The notes: a model not told the origin generated them from the sequence alone. A DNA stretch of 64,000 nt from Caenorhabditis remanei (GCF_010183535.1 NC_071333.1:2232001-2296000); one strand, 5' to 3'. Shown: positions 46,415 through 57,339, counted from the first letter of the stretch. A program made the numbers and translations.

Positions 46415-47150
46415 TCACCTTATGTTGTTTTCATTCTCTTGGCTTCTTTTCACGTTCTCCTTATCGTTATCGTTTTTCTTTTTCGTTGCTGATTCCACTC
46501 CTGTGCCGCCTGTTTCGCGTCTTTTCATATTTCTTCTTTTTTTGGGCGAATCAATTTCTGTGGTGATTTCATGGCTCAAAATTAGGCCAGCGAAAGCAGC
46601 CGCTGGCCATCTTCTTATCACGTCCTCCTTATCATTATCTTTTTCTTCCAACACACACCCCATTTGCTGGGGTGTGTGATGTCGCTGAATGTCAGCTCCT
46701 AAGAGTACTTCTTCACATCATCGTCAATGCTCCCGTTGTTGTAGATTTGGCCAGTGAGTGCTGTCACTGGCCATTCATAGTGGTCTCAATTGTTTTCCAC
46801 AATGTCTTGAAGAATTTATTCCTCAGTTTAGGGCTGCTTGCGGTAAACACATCGTCTTTGATCCCATTGACGATTGATCCAGTGACTGCAGCCTTATTTT
46901 TCGTCTCTTGTCGAATTGTTTTCACCGAATGGCTGTAAATTTGTCCAGTGAACACAGCCACTGGCCATCTTCACCATTCCCTCTTTTCAAAGCTCCATCG
47001 ACCGTCATCCCGTGAAACACCCAGACTCCTTCTATGGAGTTTTGAGTACTCCGGCCATTTCGAGCTCTATCTCGTCGTGGTGATTCTCTCTGAAACAAGA
47101 GAGGAGTTAATTGGCAGAATAACTTTTTCGAGTTCAAATGAGCCCTCATC
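46415..47150 (-). pseudogene. Fragmentary gene with an internally repeated GQIY motif
   Basis: On the minus strand a motif recurs: WPAAAFAGLIL (near 46590), WPVTALTGQIYNNGSIDDDV (near 46750) and WPVAVFTGQIYSHS (near 46950), with AAVTGSIVNGIKDDVF in between. Each copy starts with an imperfect palindrome CCAGTG..CACTGG (46587, 46751, 46945). The copies are in different frames or separated by stops, and there is a TTGTTTCAG acceptor before RESPRRDRARNG upstream. This looks like a repeat-containing gene that has decayed. I do not recognise the family. Confidence 0.35.
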
Positions 47151-47427
47151 TAGTTATTTTCAGAGATGTGTCAGCAAATTTCAGGGATTTTTAACAACAG
47201 TCAATTCACAATATAAAATTTTTTTCATTATTCGAGATGTACTGAACTATTTTCTCAGTGGCCGGTTTTGAACGCGGAGGACAGGCTGCTATGAGTGTTT
47301 TCCAATCAATTTGTCGAAAAAAATGCAAATGGATCATTACAGAGGCAAGAGAAGGATCTACCAGAAATTCAAGAAACCAATTTTGAGATATGGTTTTTTG
47401 GATAGTACAGTATGTGAGAAAATGTTT

Positions 47428-47825
47428 TAAACTAGTGCGGAAGTCAGAAGAAGGAAATCGGAACTAAAATTTTCAAAAAGGAAGTCAAAAGTCGGAAGAC
47501 AGATGTAATTTTTTGAAAACGGAAGTCGGAAAATGGATTCTGAAAGCGGAAATCGGAACTTAATTTTGAAAAAGACAGATTGGAAGAACATTTTTTCTGA
47601 CCATCACAGAAAACGAATCTTGGAGTTGTTTTCATACAACATTTCACCAAAAACCATCAAAGTTCAGCCTGAAAATTTCGTTGGAAATGGGAACATTTTC
47701 TGAACATTTTACACGGAAGTCGGAAATAACAAAACATTTTCAACGGAAGCCGTAAGCCGAAGGCGGATGTAAAGTTTTTAAAAAGGAAGATGGAATGCAA
47801 AGGGAAAAATTCCATTAAGCTCTGC
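47428..47825. repeat. Degenerate GGAAGTCGGAA-type repeat, possible decayed MITE
   Basis: Runs of GGAAGTCGGAA and GGAAATCGGAAC resemble the interior of the hAT-like copy at 43166. The right side ends TTCCATTAAGCTCTG, a weak match to the CAACTCTG terminus. No clear left terminus or target duplication was found. Coding potential is absent. Confidence 0.4.
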
Positions 47826-48520
47826 TTCAAAGAATAAAATTGAAACCGAATACAGGTGCAGGGAAATTTGAAAAACAAACAAAACTAAAAAATAAAACGA
47901 AACAAATTGAATAATGACAGAAAATAATAAAGTGACGCGTTTCTTCTTTGCGTAATGCCAATTCTCTAACAAGAAACTGATGGCATGTTCTGCTATTGTA
48001 CAATGCTATTATAATAAATATTCGGTGACGTACAAGCTCGCCAATTCAAAAAAAATTTCCAAACTACGTGAGTTCAAAACACTCCAGCCTAACACTGTTA
48101 CTTTTCCTCACACGCATCGTCTATATCTCCTCTTAATGCAGTTCATAGCCTAAAACACTGGTAGCTTTTAAGCCCAATTACTCTAACTATGTATATTTAT
48201 CTAGCGCATCTCACTTTCCCAACCCGACTACTTGTGTTAAATTGTCAAATTCATGCTATTAGTCGATCATCTCTCGCCGACAAAAATGTTCGCCGTTTTT
48301 AATTTCCTTATGCTATTTATCAATAACAATTTATCAAAAAGAAATGGAAAATTAGCGAGAATATATCAAAACTGTGGAAGTTTGTACCAGCGCAAGAAAA
48401 AACTCTCCGTCTCTCGTCTCCACGCAATTTTTTGCAAATTTGTTTTGAAAAAGCTTTGAACTTTGTTATGCTTTTTGTTTTACCAGCTACTTTTATCTAT
48501 TTTGAATCAGTTTTATCTTA
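47826..48520. other. Intergenic stretch, nothing supported
   Basis: AT-rich DNA without splice-consistent exons, RNA-like structure or recognised repeats. Confidence 0.35.
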
Positions 48521-48535
48521 TATTTCCCGTTTACC

Positions 48536-48745
48536 TCTTACAAGATCAAACCAGTGGTAATGTCCGGATTGCTGGGCCCAATGATTGTTGTTTCTAACAA
48601 ATAATCGATTATCAGTCGATGAGTTGCCTGAAAATTTGAAAGAAGTGCAATTATTTCTAAAATAATATGATTTTCGACTCACCTGCATTTTTCTGTCGAG
48701 AATTCTTTGCAACATGCGATTTTCACAGAGAAGTGACTTACATTT
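48536..48745 (-). other. Possible two-exon small gene or gene tail
   Basis: On the minus strand, ATG near 48715 starts MLQRILDRKMQ, which ends at a good donor (ATGCAG/GTGAGT at 48683). After an intron of about 53 bases ending TTTTCAG, the reading continues ATHRLIIDYLLETTIIGPSN and ends GLIL-stop, about 40 residues in all. The junction is in phase. An upstream acceptor TTTTCAG at 48746 suggests it may be a 3' part of something larger, but that frame has a TGA just before the ATG. Unrecognised; may be chance. Confidence 0.25.
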
Positions 48746-48779
48746 TCTGAAAATTAAAAAAAATGATATTCGGTGAAAC

Positions 48780-49080
48780 TAAACTGCGAGAAAAAAAAAT
48801 GTGAACAGAGCACCAGCGGAGAAAATAGAAGGCGGAAAACGGAAAAACCAATCGAAAATACATAAACTGTGAATTAAAAGTCAAAATTCACTTTAAACTG
48901 ATGCAAAATGGTTAGATAAAATTTTTTACTTCCAAATAATACTGGAAAAATAAAAAAAAAGCAAAAAATTCGCGAGAAATGAAAAAAAAAACGATTCCAC
49001 AAAAAAAAACAAAGAAAAAAATTTTTGCTAAACAAAGCGCTGGCGGAATAACGGAGTGTCGTTTCAAAATTAAAAATTTT
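48780..49080. repeat. Dispersed repeat ending AAAGCGCTGGCGGAATAACGG
   Basis: Poly-A-rich DNA with GCGGAAAACGGAAA at the left and an AAAGCGCT(G/A)GCGGAATAACG, GAGTGTCGTT segment at the right. The same arrangement occurs at 52600-52900 and, inverted in the palindrome arm, at 61660-61950. Probably another non-autonomous element family. Confidence 0.5.
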
Positions 49081-49548
49081 TTTTTTCAATTTTTCGATTA
49101 TCGAGATTGAATATTAAAAAAGATATTGAAATATCACAAACGTTAAAAAAACTTTCAAAAAACAAGATTTCGAAAAATTTCAAAATATGGAAAAATTTTC
49201 GAAAAATCTCAGGTATCACTACATTGGTTTCCATCAAAAATATTTCATTTGCTATGAAAAATTTTAAAAATGTCAAAACAAAATTGAAAAAATTTGCCCA
49301 TTTTTTGAAGCCGGGCCTTGCCGGGCCGGAAAAGGCTGTGAAAAGCGTGTTTTTTCGGAATCCAGGCCGAAACTGCCTGCAAACTACCAATTTAAAGACT
49401 CATATCTCAAAAATGGGTGGAGTTATGAAAATGTTGTCAACTACAAAAATATACTACAAAAACATTCGCACATTTTTGTAGTTGACCACATTTTCTTAGC
49501 TCCGCCTACTTTTAAGATACGCACGTTTAAAATTTGGAAAGTGAGAGT

Positions 49549-49709
49549 ATCATTGTGTTTCTTTCTTTTATTCCACAAAATGCTTAACGATTTGGCCCCT
49601 TTTATGATTGTCGACTGTCGACAACTTCTCCACGGGTCTCTTGATTTTTATTAAATTCTAATTATTTTCTATTATTTCGCTTGTACGCTGGTTTTGTGGT
49701 CTGAATAAG
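49549..49709 (+). promoter_or_regulatory. Cassette D: shortened conserved leader exon
   Basis: It starts ATCATTGTGTTTCTTTCTTT, includes GTCGACTGTCGACAACTTCT and CCACGGGTCTCTTG, and ends TCTGAATAAG/GTGAGCAG. Compared with leaders A-C, E and F it lacks the middle part with the GAGAGCGTTAGAGAAGCAGA run. A long intron with the usual dispersed words follows to 50564. It lies outside the part of the palindrome visible in this window. Confidence 0.5.
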
Positions 49710-50564
49710 GTGAGCAGCTTGATATTTTATAAAACGTAACACCACGAAAATCAATAAGTGGAATACCGTTTGACTGCATAAAATTAGGAATATTTCATGA
49801 AAAAAGTGAACATTGATAACAAAATTTTGTTTACTTCTGCTATGGGAGTCTGTGGAAATAAGTTTCCGAGATTTCGGGTTTCATTCAAAACTGAGAACTC
49901 GAATGCGCTTTTATTTTCATTTTTCGAAAATTTATCAAGATTTTTTATACCAAAATTTTTAATCCATTTCTAACTTTTGATTGAATTCGGAAGTTTAATC
50001 AAATATTACGACATTTTTGGAAAAAATTCCAAAAGTTTCGAAATTTCGTTCAAAATTTCGTTTTTTTTTTGAACCCCGGCTAAAAATTCAATTTCGGCCA
50101 TGCCCTTTTTCCCCATCACTAATTTCGTTTATACGTGCAAAACATTAGAAATGTTGTTCAAAATAAGACTTTTTGTACCGGCACCAGCTAGCAAGTTGCA
50201 TATCGAAAGATATCATGTTTTGCTTTTTCTGTTGAAAGTATCTAAAATTGAGAGTGTGTCATCGTGACTCATCGAACTAGATGGTAAATGTTGTATGGAT
50301 CGCACGGATCAGAAGCAGATCTTCATTTTTGTAGTTGACGACTTTTTAATAGGGGTACTTCCTAGCTAGCTAGTTACACAGAGACACAGTAATTTTTCGC
50401 TTTATGTCTTATTTCAGCACAAAATAGGACGATTGTGAAGAACTGCTTTTGATCTGTTTGATGCATTTGAAGTTTACACGGTATCTCGCTTATACGGTGC
50501 ATTCTAGAAAAAAAATTGTGCAATCTCAAGTTTACTGTCTATCAACAAACTATATTAGTTTCAG

Positions 50565-51011
50565 AATCGGAGATACTTGCGTCTGCGGATCAAAAATCCA
50601 CCATTTGAATGCAGAGCGTCAGCCCGAATATGATGACCGAGAAAGAACAAAAAAGATAAAGTAAGTTTTGTTTTATCACAAGCCAGTAAGTCTCCACTTG
50701 TGTAGAAACACTTATGAGCACTAGAAAACAAAAACAATTTTTTTCAAGTCACGTTCCATATCCTTTCCTTGTGGACACCGAATTGTACCTTATCGTCATC
50801 ATTCCCATTTTTCAGATCGGTCTACCGTTAATGCACTTCCATCAGCCTACACGATCGGAAGCTCGGAGGAATGGAATTATATCGAGCTGTGAAGAGTTAC
50901 CTGAGTGCTTACACAAAGGAAGTATTCAAAAAAATAGAGGAACTTGTCGGCGAGGATCTCCTCAAATCCTGTAGAGTGGGAGCCATTCCTCTTCTCAGTG
51001 AAAGTGCTTGA
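50565..51011 (+). pseudogene. Cassette D cargo: unrecognised small gene (left-arm copy)
   Basis: Exon 50565-50660 sits between TTAGTTTCAG and GTAAGTTTT and reads IGDTCVCGSKIHHLNAERQP, then acidic and basic residues (Cys-x-Cys near the start). A second segment from ATG 50871 to TGA 51011 reads MELYRAVKSYLSAYTKEVFK, then KIEELVGEDLLKSCRVGAIP and LLSESA. An acceptor at 50815/50816 precedes it, but that entry frame meets a TAA before the ATG. The two parts therefore do not join cleanly. A 3' UTR with AATAAA (51122) related to the other cassettes follows. It is either a frame-damaged gene or has unrecognised splicing. The family is unknown. Confidence 0.4.
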
Positions 51012-51118
51012 TGGGATATTTAGTGATCTGAATCGTGATTGCATCATACGGGAGCGAGACGAGGGAAACTTGCATATTCATACCATCTACTCTTTATTTT
51101 TAGAACTTTATGTATTTT

Positions 51119-51215
51119 TACCAATAAATTTGAAAAAATTCATTTCGGGTGTCCTTTTTCTAAAATTTGAACGGTTGGAACCGGGCACTCTTCTCTCCAA
51201 AGTCGTTTGAGCTTC
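51119..51215 (+). other. Cassette D: 3' UTR segment
   Basis: CAATAAATTTGAAAAAATTC, TTTCGGGTGTCC and GAACGGTTGGAACCGGGCAC correspond to AATAAAATTTAAAATG, TTTCAAGTGTC and GTACGGTTGGCACTGTGTG in cassette E. This gives the conserved 3' end of cassette D and the shared polyadenylation signal. Confidence 0.5.
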
Positions 51216-51239
51216 TAGACCCACCTCCGTGTGACACTG

Positions 51240-53320
51240 CAGTTGCGACCTGCACGCGCGCAATTCTAGTCGCTGTTTTGTTAGTCATGCTTTCAAAATA
51301 ATGAATTTTGGCACACCTAGGCTCTGACGGAGATACGTTAGTGATTTATTAACAGAATAATAATACTATATTTATTCTAATTTATGTAACTCTTCCCCTC
51401 TCAAAAACCATCAGATGAAGAAAAATTAGAAGAATGAAAAAAACACACATCAACAATTGGAAATAAATGAAATATCATGAAAATGAAATTAATCGAATAA
51501 GTATGCCATAAGTGTTTTTGAATGAATTGAAACAACCGTTTAGACATGAGCGCTTTGAGATTTATTCATTTATTTATTCAATTCAATTATTGAACACGAT
51601 CACAAGTATTACGCAAAAAAGATTCCGTGGTCAAATTTCAAAGTGTTGGAAAAAAAAGAGAAAAAAGAAAAGGCTGGAATATTCTATGGTTTTGGCATAA
51701 TCGTCATTGGAATACAATTGAAAAATAGCATGACGAAACTTGATTGATGAAATATTATAAAAAGATAGAATATTCCGAAGAGAGGAACAAAGTCAGTAGA
51801 CGTCGGCATTCACTGAAAAATTAATTATCTCTTCAGATTTTACCATTTTTTAAAGACAATAATCTAGAGAGAAATTCAATTGCTCGCCGAAACTTCTTTC
51901 AACTCACCTCATAGAACTCATAGAAGCAGAAACAAAGAATCCAGTAACAGCGACCAACGTGATAATAGAAGTGGGAATAACCAAACCCATTCATCATTTG
52001 GAAAAAAGTTGTTCATAAGATTTTCAGAAGTTAGACAAACAAAATATAGAAGGTGGGGAATATTTGATAATCTATATGACTTTGCAATGGTATGGCAGAA
52101 AATATGTAGTAGTTGCATTCCTCCTGCACAGCATTGCGAGGCGTAGGGATCGCGGAAATGCGCTCCGTCGCACAACGGTTGGCACCGTGCCAAAAAGACT
52201 TCGCTGAGTGACAAGGATTTTTACGTTCATTTGTCGTACCTTTAATATCAACCGCGACGCGTACGCAACGCGACCCCGAAAATTCGAATCCGTTGCGTTC
52301 CTTACACCTCGTACTGCTGTGTTCCTATACTAACTGACCCGGTGTACCCTGTGACCCGACACTTCACGGGTTTGTATAGCTGTGTCTCACTTGCTTATGT
52401 TCTAGTGTCATTTTTGGATTTTGTAATGATTAATCTAGCGTGAAATTTCAACACTAACCATTAGTTACTCCGCATATTTCATCAAATACTCCAATACTAG
52501 TCGATGCTTCATTTTTCCATCCTTTCAGACATTCTTTGACTAGTGGATGTCAAAAAAACTGTAATTTTGGTGAAATTCGGCGGAATTGTTGATAAAAAAA
52601 CGCGAGAAAAAAGGGGAAAATGTAAAACGACGCCGACGGAGAGAAAAAAAACAAAAAAAACGAATTGAAAATGCTGAAAATCGGAAGAAAAAACCGAAAA
52701 TCACGTTAAAATAATGCAAATTGATAAGAAAAATTTCCTACTCAGAAATTATATCAAAAAATTTTTAGAAGAAACAGCAAAAAATTAGAGAAAAACGAAG
52801 AAAAAATGAAGTCGGAAGAAGAAAAAATTATGAAAAATAGTTTTGCTAAATAAAGCGCTAGCGGAATAACGGAGTGTCGTTGCAAAAATACTTTTTGTTC
52901 AATTTTTTGATTAAAAATGTCAAAAATAGATAAAAAATTTCACATTACAAAGTTTCGAAACAATTTTAAATATGGAAAAAATTTGAAAAATTCAGATCTC
53001 ACCGCACTGATTTGTAATTTTGTCGGAAATCAAGTTCAAGTCTATAGTTTGTAAATAACTTCAGAAAACAACTTTCGATTCGGTCGCTCGACGCTAACCA
53101 AAGAGAATGAACAAAAATGAAATTTTTAACTGCAGGAAGATGAGTTTTTTGGGTTTTCTGAAAAAAAGAGAGGCAATTGAAAAGAAAATTGATGATGGTA
53201 AAACTCATACTTGTCAAATGACCGGCCGGGCCTAAAAGCTTCAGGCCGGAAAAGGTCATTGAAACCAAAAAAAACAAAAACCAAAGACCCTTCTAACACA
53301 AATTATTGATTGTTTCGAAA
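51240..53320. other. Spacer between cassettes D and E (left arm)
   Basis: No gene is supported. The open frames at 51880-52214 on both strands are mirrored in the other arm but lack splice or codon support. Notable are a perfect 15-base palindrome TTGGCACCGTGCCAA at 52179 and the dispersed repeat at 52600-52900. A stretch at 52980-53240 includes a GGCCGGGCCTAAAAGC word seen in several introns. Confidence 0.4.
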
Positions 53321-53329
53321 TAATTCCTT

Positions 53330-53696
53330 CCTGTTGAGTCATTGTGTTCCCTTCGATTTCACAATCTGTTTAACCGCTCGGCCCCCTTTTCATGAATGTC
53401 GACTGCCAACATCCCGACTGCCCTTCTCCACAGGCATCTCTTTCGTCCGAGTAGACGAAAACAGTGATACGGCAGAGAACAACCGTCCGAATAAATATGG
53501 AAAGAGTGTGTGTATTGGAGAGAGTGCTAGAGAAGCAGAGTAGTGGCTTCCTTCCACTACCGCTTTCTTTTCTCTCCAATTCATTCGTTACGATGACGCT
53601 CTTCTGGTTGAGCAGTCTACTTTTTTATTGATTTTTATTGAAGTCTAATTATTTCCTATAATTTTGCTTGTATGGTGGTGTCGTGGGCAGAATAAG
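53330..53696 (+). promoter_or_regulatory. Cassette E: conserved leader exon (left arm)
   Basis: It contains GTCGACTGCCAACATCCCGA, CTTCTCCACAGGCATCTCTT, GAGAGAGTGCTAGAGAAGCA and ATGACGCTCTTCTGGTTGAG. It ends GGCAGAATAAG/GTGAGTAG at 53696. The micro-ORF MTLFWLSSLLFY then stop lies inside. The intron that follows has the usual dispersed words (GGCCCGGCCCGGCCCGG at 53826, GGCCATGCCCGGCTCATG near 54033). Confidence 0.5.
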
Positions 53697-54241
53697 GTGA
53701 GTAGCTTGATATTTCATAACATACAACGTAACATCACGATAATCAATAAGTGGCATAGCGTTTTTGAGTGCATTGAAAATAGTGATATTTTATTATAAAA
53801 GTTTTACAAAGTTGGGAATTGGGTCCGGCCCGGCCCGGCCCGGATTTAAGAAAAAGTATATTTTATTCCAATTTCTTGATGCAAAACTAGCTTTTGATTG
53901 AATTCTAAACTGTTGTCAAAAATACCACAATTTTAGAAAAACATTCAAAAAAAAATCAAAATTTCGTTCGAAATTTAGTCCAAAATATTTTTCGAACTTC
54001 AACCCCGGGTAAAGAAAAATGTCGATTTTGGCCATGCCCGGCTCATGACAATTTTGGTTTATACGTGCAAATAATCGGCAGCGTTGTTCGAAATAAGACT
54101 TTTAGAATGGACACTTCCTTGTACGTAGGTATCAACAGATTAATTTCTGTATTAAATGGCTTATTTTAGTACAAAAAAGATCGATTTGAGCTGTATACCT
54201 AATCATCCCTCAGATTTCCCCACTTTCCTCATTTCCAGCTA

Positions 54242-54925
54242 GCCATCTCACTCAAACGACGAAATGGATGCTCAAGATTTGTGTCGATGGGACATCATTC
54301 GAAGACATGAGGGAATTCGTCTAGCAAGCTTAAGGGAATTTTGTGAATATGCGTAAGATTTTAGAGAAGCGTTTGAAAATATTGACGGTTTGTTCTAAAG
54401 TACATATTTTAGTGGTCTTCAAACAGCAAACGGATGAAGAGGCACGCAGCCTTGTCAACACTGCAGTCAGCAACAAAATGATTGTGGAAGACGAGAAAAC
54501 GACAAACTGCGGGAGAAAAATACAGGTTTATTCCCTTCTTCATATTTTATTTTACACGAATTACACATTTTCCAGATCTTCTCAAAAAATGTGAAGTCCT
54601 CGAAATGGAAAAAAGCAAAAGCCGTCAAACAACGTCATGAGATGTTTCTGGAACACATGCTCAGGAGAATGGAGGATGAACCAGCTTCCATGAAAAGAAA
54701 GTGGGTGACTACTTTTGTGTAAAGGTATTGGAAACTGACTGCTCAAAGTGAAGCAAAATAGTTGGAATAGATATTGAATTGTACTCAAATATACAAATAA
54801 GAGAATTTTCTCACTAAAACTGTAAAATATTATTTCAGATTGCGGAGCATTTCTGCACAACATCTCCCCATAATTTTATGATTTATTTTATTTTAATTCT
54901 GAATAAAATTTAAAATGTTAAATTT
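54242..54925 (+). pseudogene. Cassette E cargo: basic small gene with defects (left arm)
   Basis: After TTTCCAG, a first segment holds ATG 54263 and reads MDAQDLCRWDIIRRHEGIRL, or in another frame KICVDGTSFEDMREFV then TAG. Exon 54413-54525 reads QQTDEEARSLVNTAVSNKMI, then EDEKTTNCGRKIQ. It joins in phase to 54576-54722 (IFSKNVKSSKWKKAKAVKQR, HEMFLEHMLRRMEDEPASMK, ending TTFV-stop). An acceptor TATTTCAG at 54838 leads into the 3' UTR with AATAAA. The first segment cannot be joined in frame with the second. The C-terminal half is basic with an amphipathic helix-like stretch. Family unrecognised; it is either broken or uses splicing that I have not found. Confidence 0.4.
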
Positions 54926-55330
54926 CAAGTGTCTTTTATTTTAATTTGTACGGTTGGCACTGTGTGTTCTTCGGAACTAAAATTTTCAGAAAGGAACTCG
55001 GACGCGCGTGCAAAATTTGAAGAATGGGAGAACGTCCAAAATGAGAAAAGTGTCTCGTTTCTCAGCGTCTCACCATCTCGCTGACTATAAATTATATTTT
55101 TTAAAGACGCATATCTTAACAGTGGTAAGCGTTATAGAAATATTGTCAATTACAAAAATATTCTACAAAAAATTTAGCACATTTTTGTAGTTGACCACTT
55201 TTTCATAGCTCCGCTCATTTTCAAGATACGAGCGTTCGAAATTTGGGAAATGGGAAAACGTACGAAAAGAGAAAAGTGTCTCGTTTCTCTGCGTCTCTTT
55301 TTCTTGCTGTCTCTTAATCACTATCTTTCG
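54838..55330 (+). other. Cassette E: conserved 3' UTR block (left arm)
   Basis: It begins at an acceptor with ATTGCGGAGCATTTCTGCAC, then AATAAAATTTAAAATG, TTTCAAGTGTC and GTACGGTTGGCACTGTGTG. These are followed by GAAACGAGAC-type words and the inverted pair AATTACAAAAATATT / TTTTTGTAGTTGACC. It matches the 3' blocks of cassettes A-C on the opposite strand. Confidence 0.55.
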
Positions 55331-55439
55331 TTTTTTTTCTGATAATTTTTCATATTTTTTTGAAGTATATACCTTAAAAACCTTTAAAACCATTAAAATC
55401 CAATCATAATTATTTTTTTCAGTAACAAAATTCAAAGAA

Positions 55440-55810
55440 TTCCTGATGACTCATTGTGTTGCCTTCTATTTCACAATCCCCTCTTCCCCTTCGGCCCCCT
55501 TTTCATGAATGTCGACTCTAATAACACAGCCGGCAATCTCCACGGGTCTCTTACTCCACCGCATAAAATAGAGTAGTCAGACGGGAAAAAACACGCGTCC
55601 GAATAAAACCAGAAAAAAAGTGTGTGTATTAGAAAGAGCGTTAGAGAAGCAGAGAAAGCTGTTTCCTTTTCGACCGCATGTTTTCCTCTCCACTTCATTC
55701 GTTACGATGACGCTCTTCTGGTTGAGCAGTCTACAATTTTATTGATTTTTATTGATTTCTAATTATTTTCTATTATTTTGCTTTTATGTTGGTATTGGTG
55801 TCTGAATAAA
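55440..55810 (+). promoter_or_regulatory. Cassette F: conserved leader exon (left arm)
   Basis: It contains GTCGACTCTAATAACACAGC, CAATCTCCACGGGTCTCTTA, GAGCGTTAGAGAAGCAGAGA and ATGACGCTCTTCTGGTTGAG. It ends CTGAATAAA/GTGAGTGG. The micro-ORF is MTLFWLSSLQFY then stop. The intron to 56470 holds the common words. Confidence 0.5.
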
Positions 55811-56470
55811 GTGAGTGGCTTGATATTTCAAAGGATATAACGTAACATCACGACAATCAATAAGAAGAATAGCGTTTTGAGTGTACAAAAGTAGTGATAT
55901 TTAATTTAAAAAATTGAACTTTAAATTTTGTTCATTTCTGCTATGACAGTCTATGAAAAAAGTTTCCAAGATTTCGGGTTCTTTTAGGGCAGAAATTGAG
56001 AATTCGAAATTGCTTTTATTAACATTTTTCAAATTTTATCGAGATGGTTTATTCCAAACTTGTCGAATTTGTTAATGCCTAACTAGTGTTTAATTGAATT
56101 CGGAAGTATGATCAAAAGTTTTTAGACATTTTTGGAAAAAAATTCAAAAAAGTTTTAAAATTTTGTTCAAAATTAAAAAAAAGAACTTCAAGCCCTGGGT
56201 TGAAATCAATTTTAGACCCGGCCCATGCCAGATTTGGTTCATACGTGCAAAAATCAACAGTGTTGTTCAAAATAAGACTCTTTGGACGGGCACCAGCTAG
56301 CAAGTTACATATCGGTACAGAAAAGATATCATATTTTGGTTTTTTTTGTGTTGAAAACCTTGAAAATTTAAAATAGCTTCAAACGAATTAAAAAAAAGAA
56401 TTTGAAAACGCTTTATCTAATAATACAGATCATTCACGTTGTCTAGTCCACCCCCAACAATATTTTACAG

Positions 56471-56950
56471 GAAAAAGAAGGTGCCGAAATGAAGATGTGA
56501 CGTTGTACGCCTTTTGAAAGCCTTGCCAACAGAACTAATGGGTTACTGCTTGGCTGAGCTCATAATAGAACAGAGTTATTTGATAGAGGATGAAGAAAAA
56601 GAAGAACTGGTAAAGAAGCAGAAGAAAGTCAAGCGATCTCACCCAATTTCGGATGGTATGGAACCGGTAAAGCAGAAGAATCTCAATTTGGAAGATCAAC
56701 GTTAGTTGATTAGAATATGTACTTTTCTTAATACAATTTTGTTCCAGAAGCTGTGGATTGAAGATCCTGAATTGGCAGCGGGTCGTGCTAGAACCCCTCG
56801 ACCATGACGGTAACTTTTTCAGTTAGAGGGCATAGACTATAACTTTTTTTGATTTACAGAAACTAATGAAGAAGAAGATTCAGACTCACCTCACTCAAGT
56901 TGAATAAGAAGACGAAGAAGAATTGGTGGATCCAGGAGTTGATCATGAAG
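56471..56950 (+). pseudogene. Cassette F cargo, truncated left-arm copy
   Basis: Exons 56471-56700, 56748-56809 and 56860-56950 have good GTTAG/GTAAC/GTAAG donors and CAG acceptors. Exon 1 reads LLKALPTELMGYCLAELIIE, then QSYLIEDEEKEELVKKQKKV (acidic then basic, coiled-coil-like) and 'SDGMEPVKQKNLNLEDQ'. Upstream of this frame is a TGA. Exons 2 and 3 show ETNEEEDSDSPHSS then TGA, with a second frame ending EEELVDPGVDHE. The gene stops at the palindrome junction (poly-T at 56981), because the next exon exists only in the right-arm copy. Family unrecognised. Confidence 0.45.
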
Positions 56951-56991
56951 GTAAGAGAAGTTGGAGAGATGAAGTAAATCCTTTTTTTTTT

Positions 56992-57339
56992 CTCGCTGCT
57001 CTCTTATTCCCCTTCTAAGCGGCTGGCAGCTAGCGGCTCCACAGGGTACTGTAGTTTTGGTAGTGAGACCCAAATTGCATGAAACCAAGTAATTTGAATC
57101 GTATTGTTGAGCTGAATTCAAAAATGATATTTTATATTTTAAAAAACCATTCATTCGCTTTAAAAAATTATTTTAACAAAGTTGTGATTATAACAAAAAA
57201 ATTTCTAACATCTGCTGCTTCCATCATTTTTTCTTGAACTCGAGAATCCGAGAAAATTGGTGTTGTGACAGACAAGCAAGTTGACGCTGACTCTTCCTCT
57301 GGCTCCATGCTCTCATCACTCAAATACGGAACAATTTCT
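56992..57339. other. Asymmetric spacer of the palindrome
   Basis: The 348 bases between the arms are unique. The right-hand part carries, on the minus strand, the last exon of the right-arm cassette F gene (57337-57168). The left-hand part (56992-57165) has CTCTTATTCCCCTTCTAAGC and 'GGCAGCTAGCGGCTCCAC' and no recognised feature. This asymmetry shows that the right arm retains the longer gene copy. Confidence 0.8.

Larger units (their letters stand above)
50551..56991 (+). repeat. Left arm of a large palindrome
   Basis: This segment is repeated in reverse orientation at 57340-64000. Positions pair with a constant coordinate sum of 114331 near the centre and 114551-114559 further out. The difference of about 226 comes from a tandem duplication in the right arm, plus a few single-base indels. 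The arm contains cassettes D, E and F in plus orientation. Differences are scattered substitutions, for example Gln/Arg in KQ(Q/R)TDEE. Where the left arm truly begins is unknown, because the window ends first on the other side. Confidence 0.93.

Noticed and set aside
46422..46679. Plus-strand frame with a hydrophobic N terminus (MLFSFSWLLFTFSLSLSFFF), possible secreted protein
   Set aside because: The hydrophobicity comes from the reverse of a Lys/Asn/Asp-rich minus-strand frame; the minus strand has the repeated motif and splice-like sites.
51880..52214. Overlapping open frames on both strands (88 and 98 codons), conserved in the other arm
   Set aside because: Conservation is explained by the palindrome; neither frame has splice support, a family signature or convincing composition.
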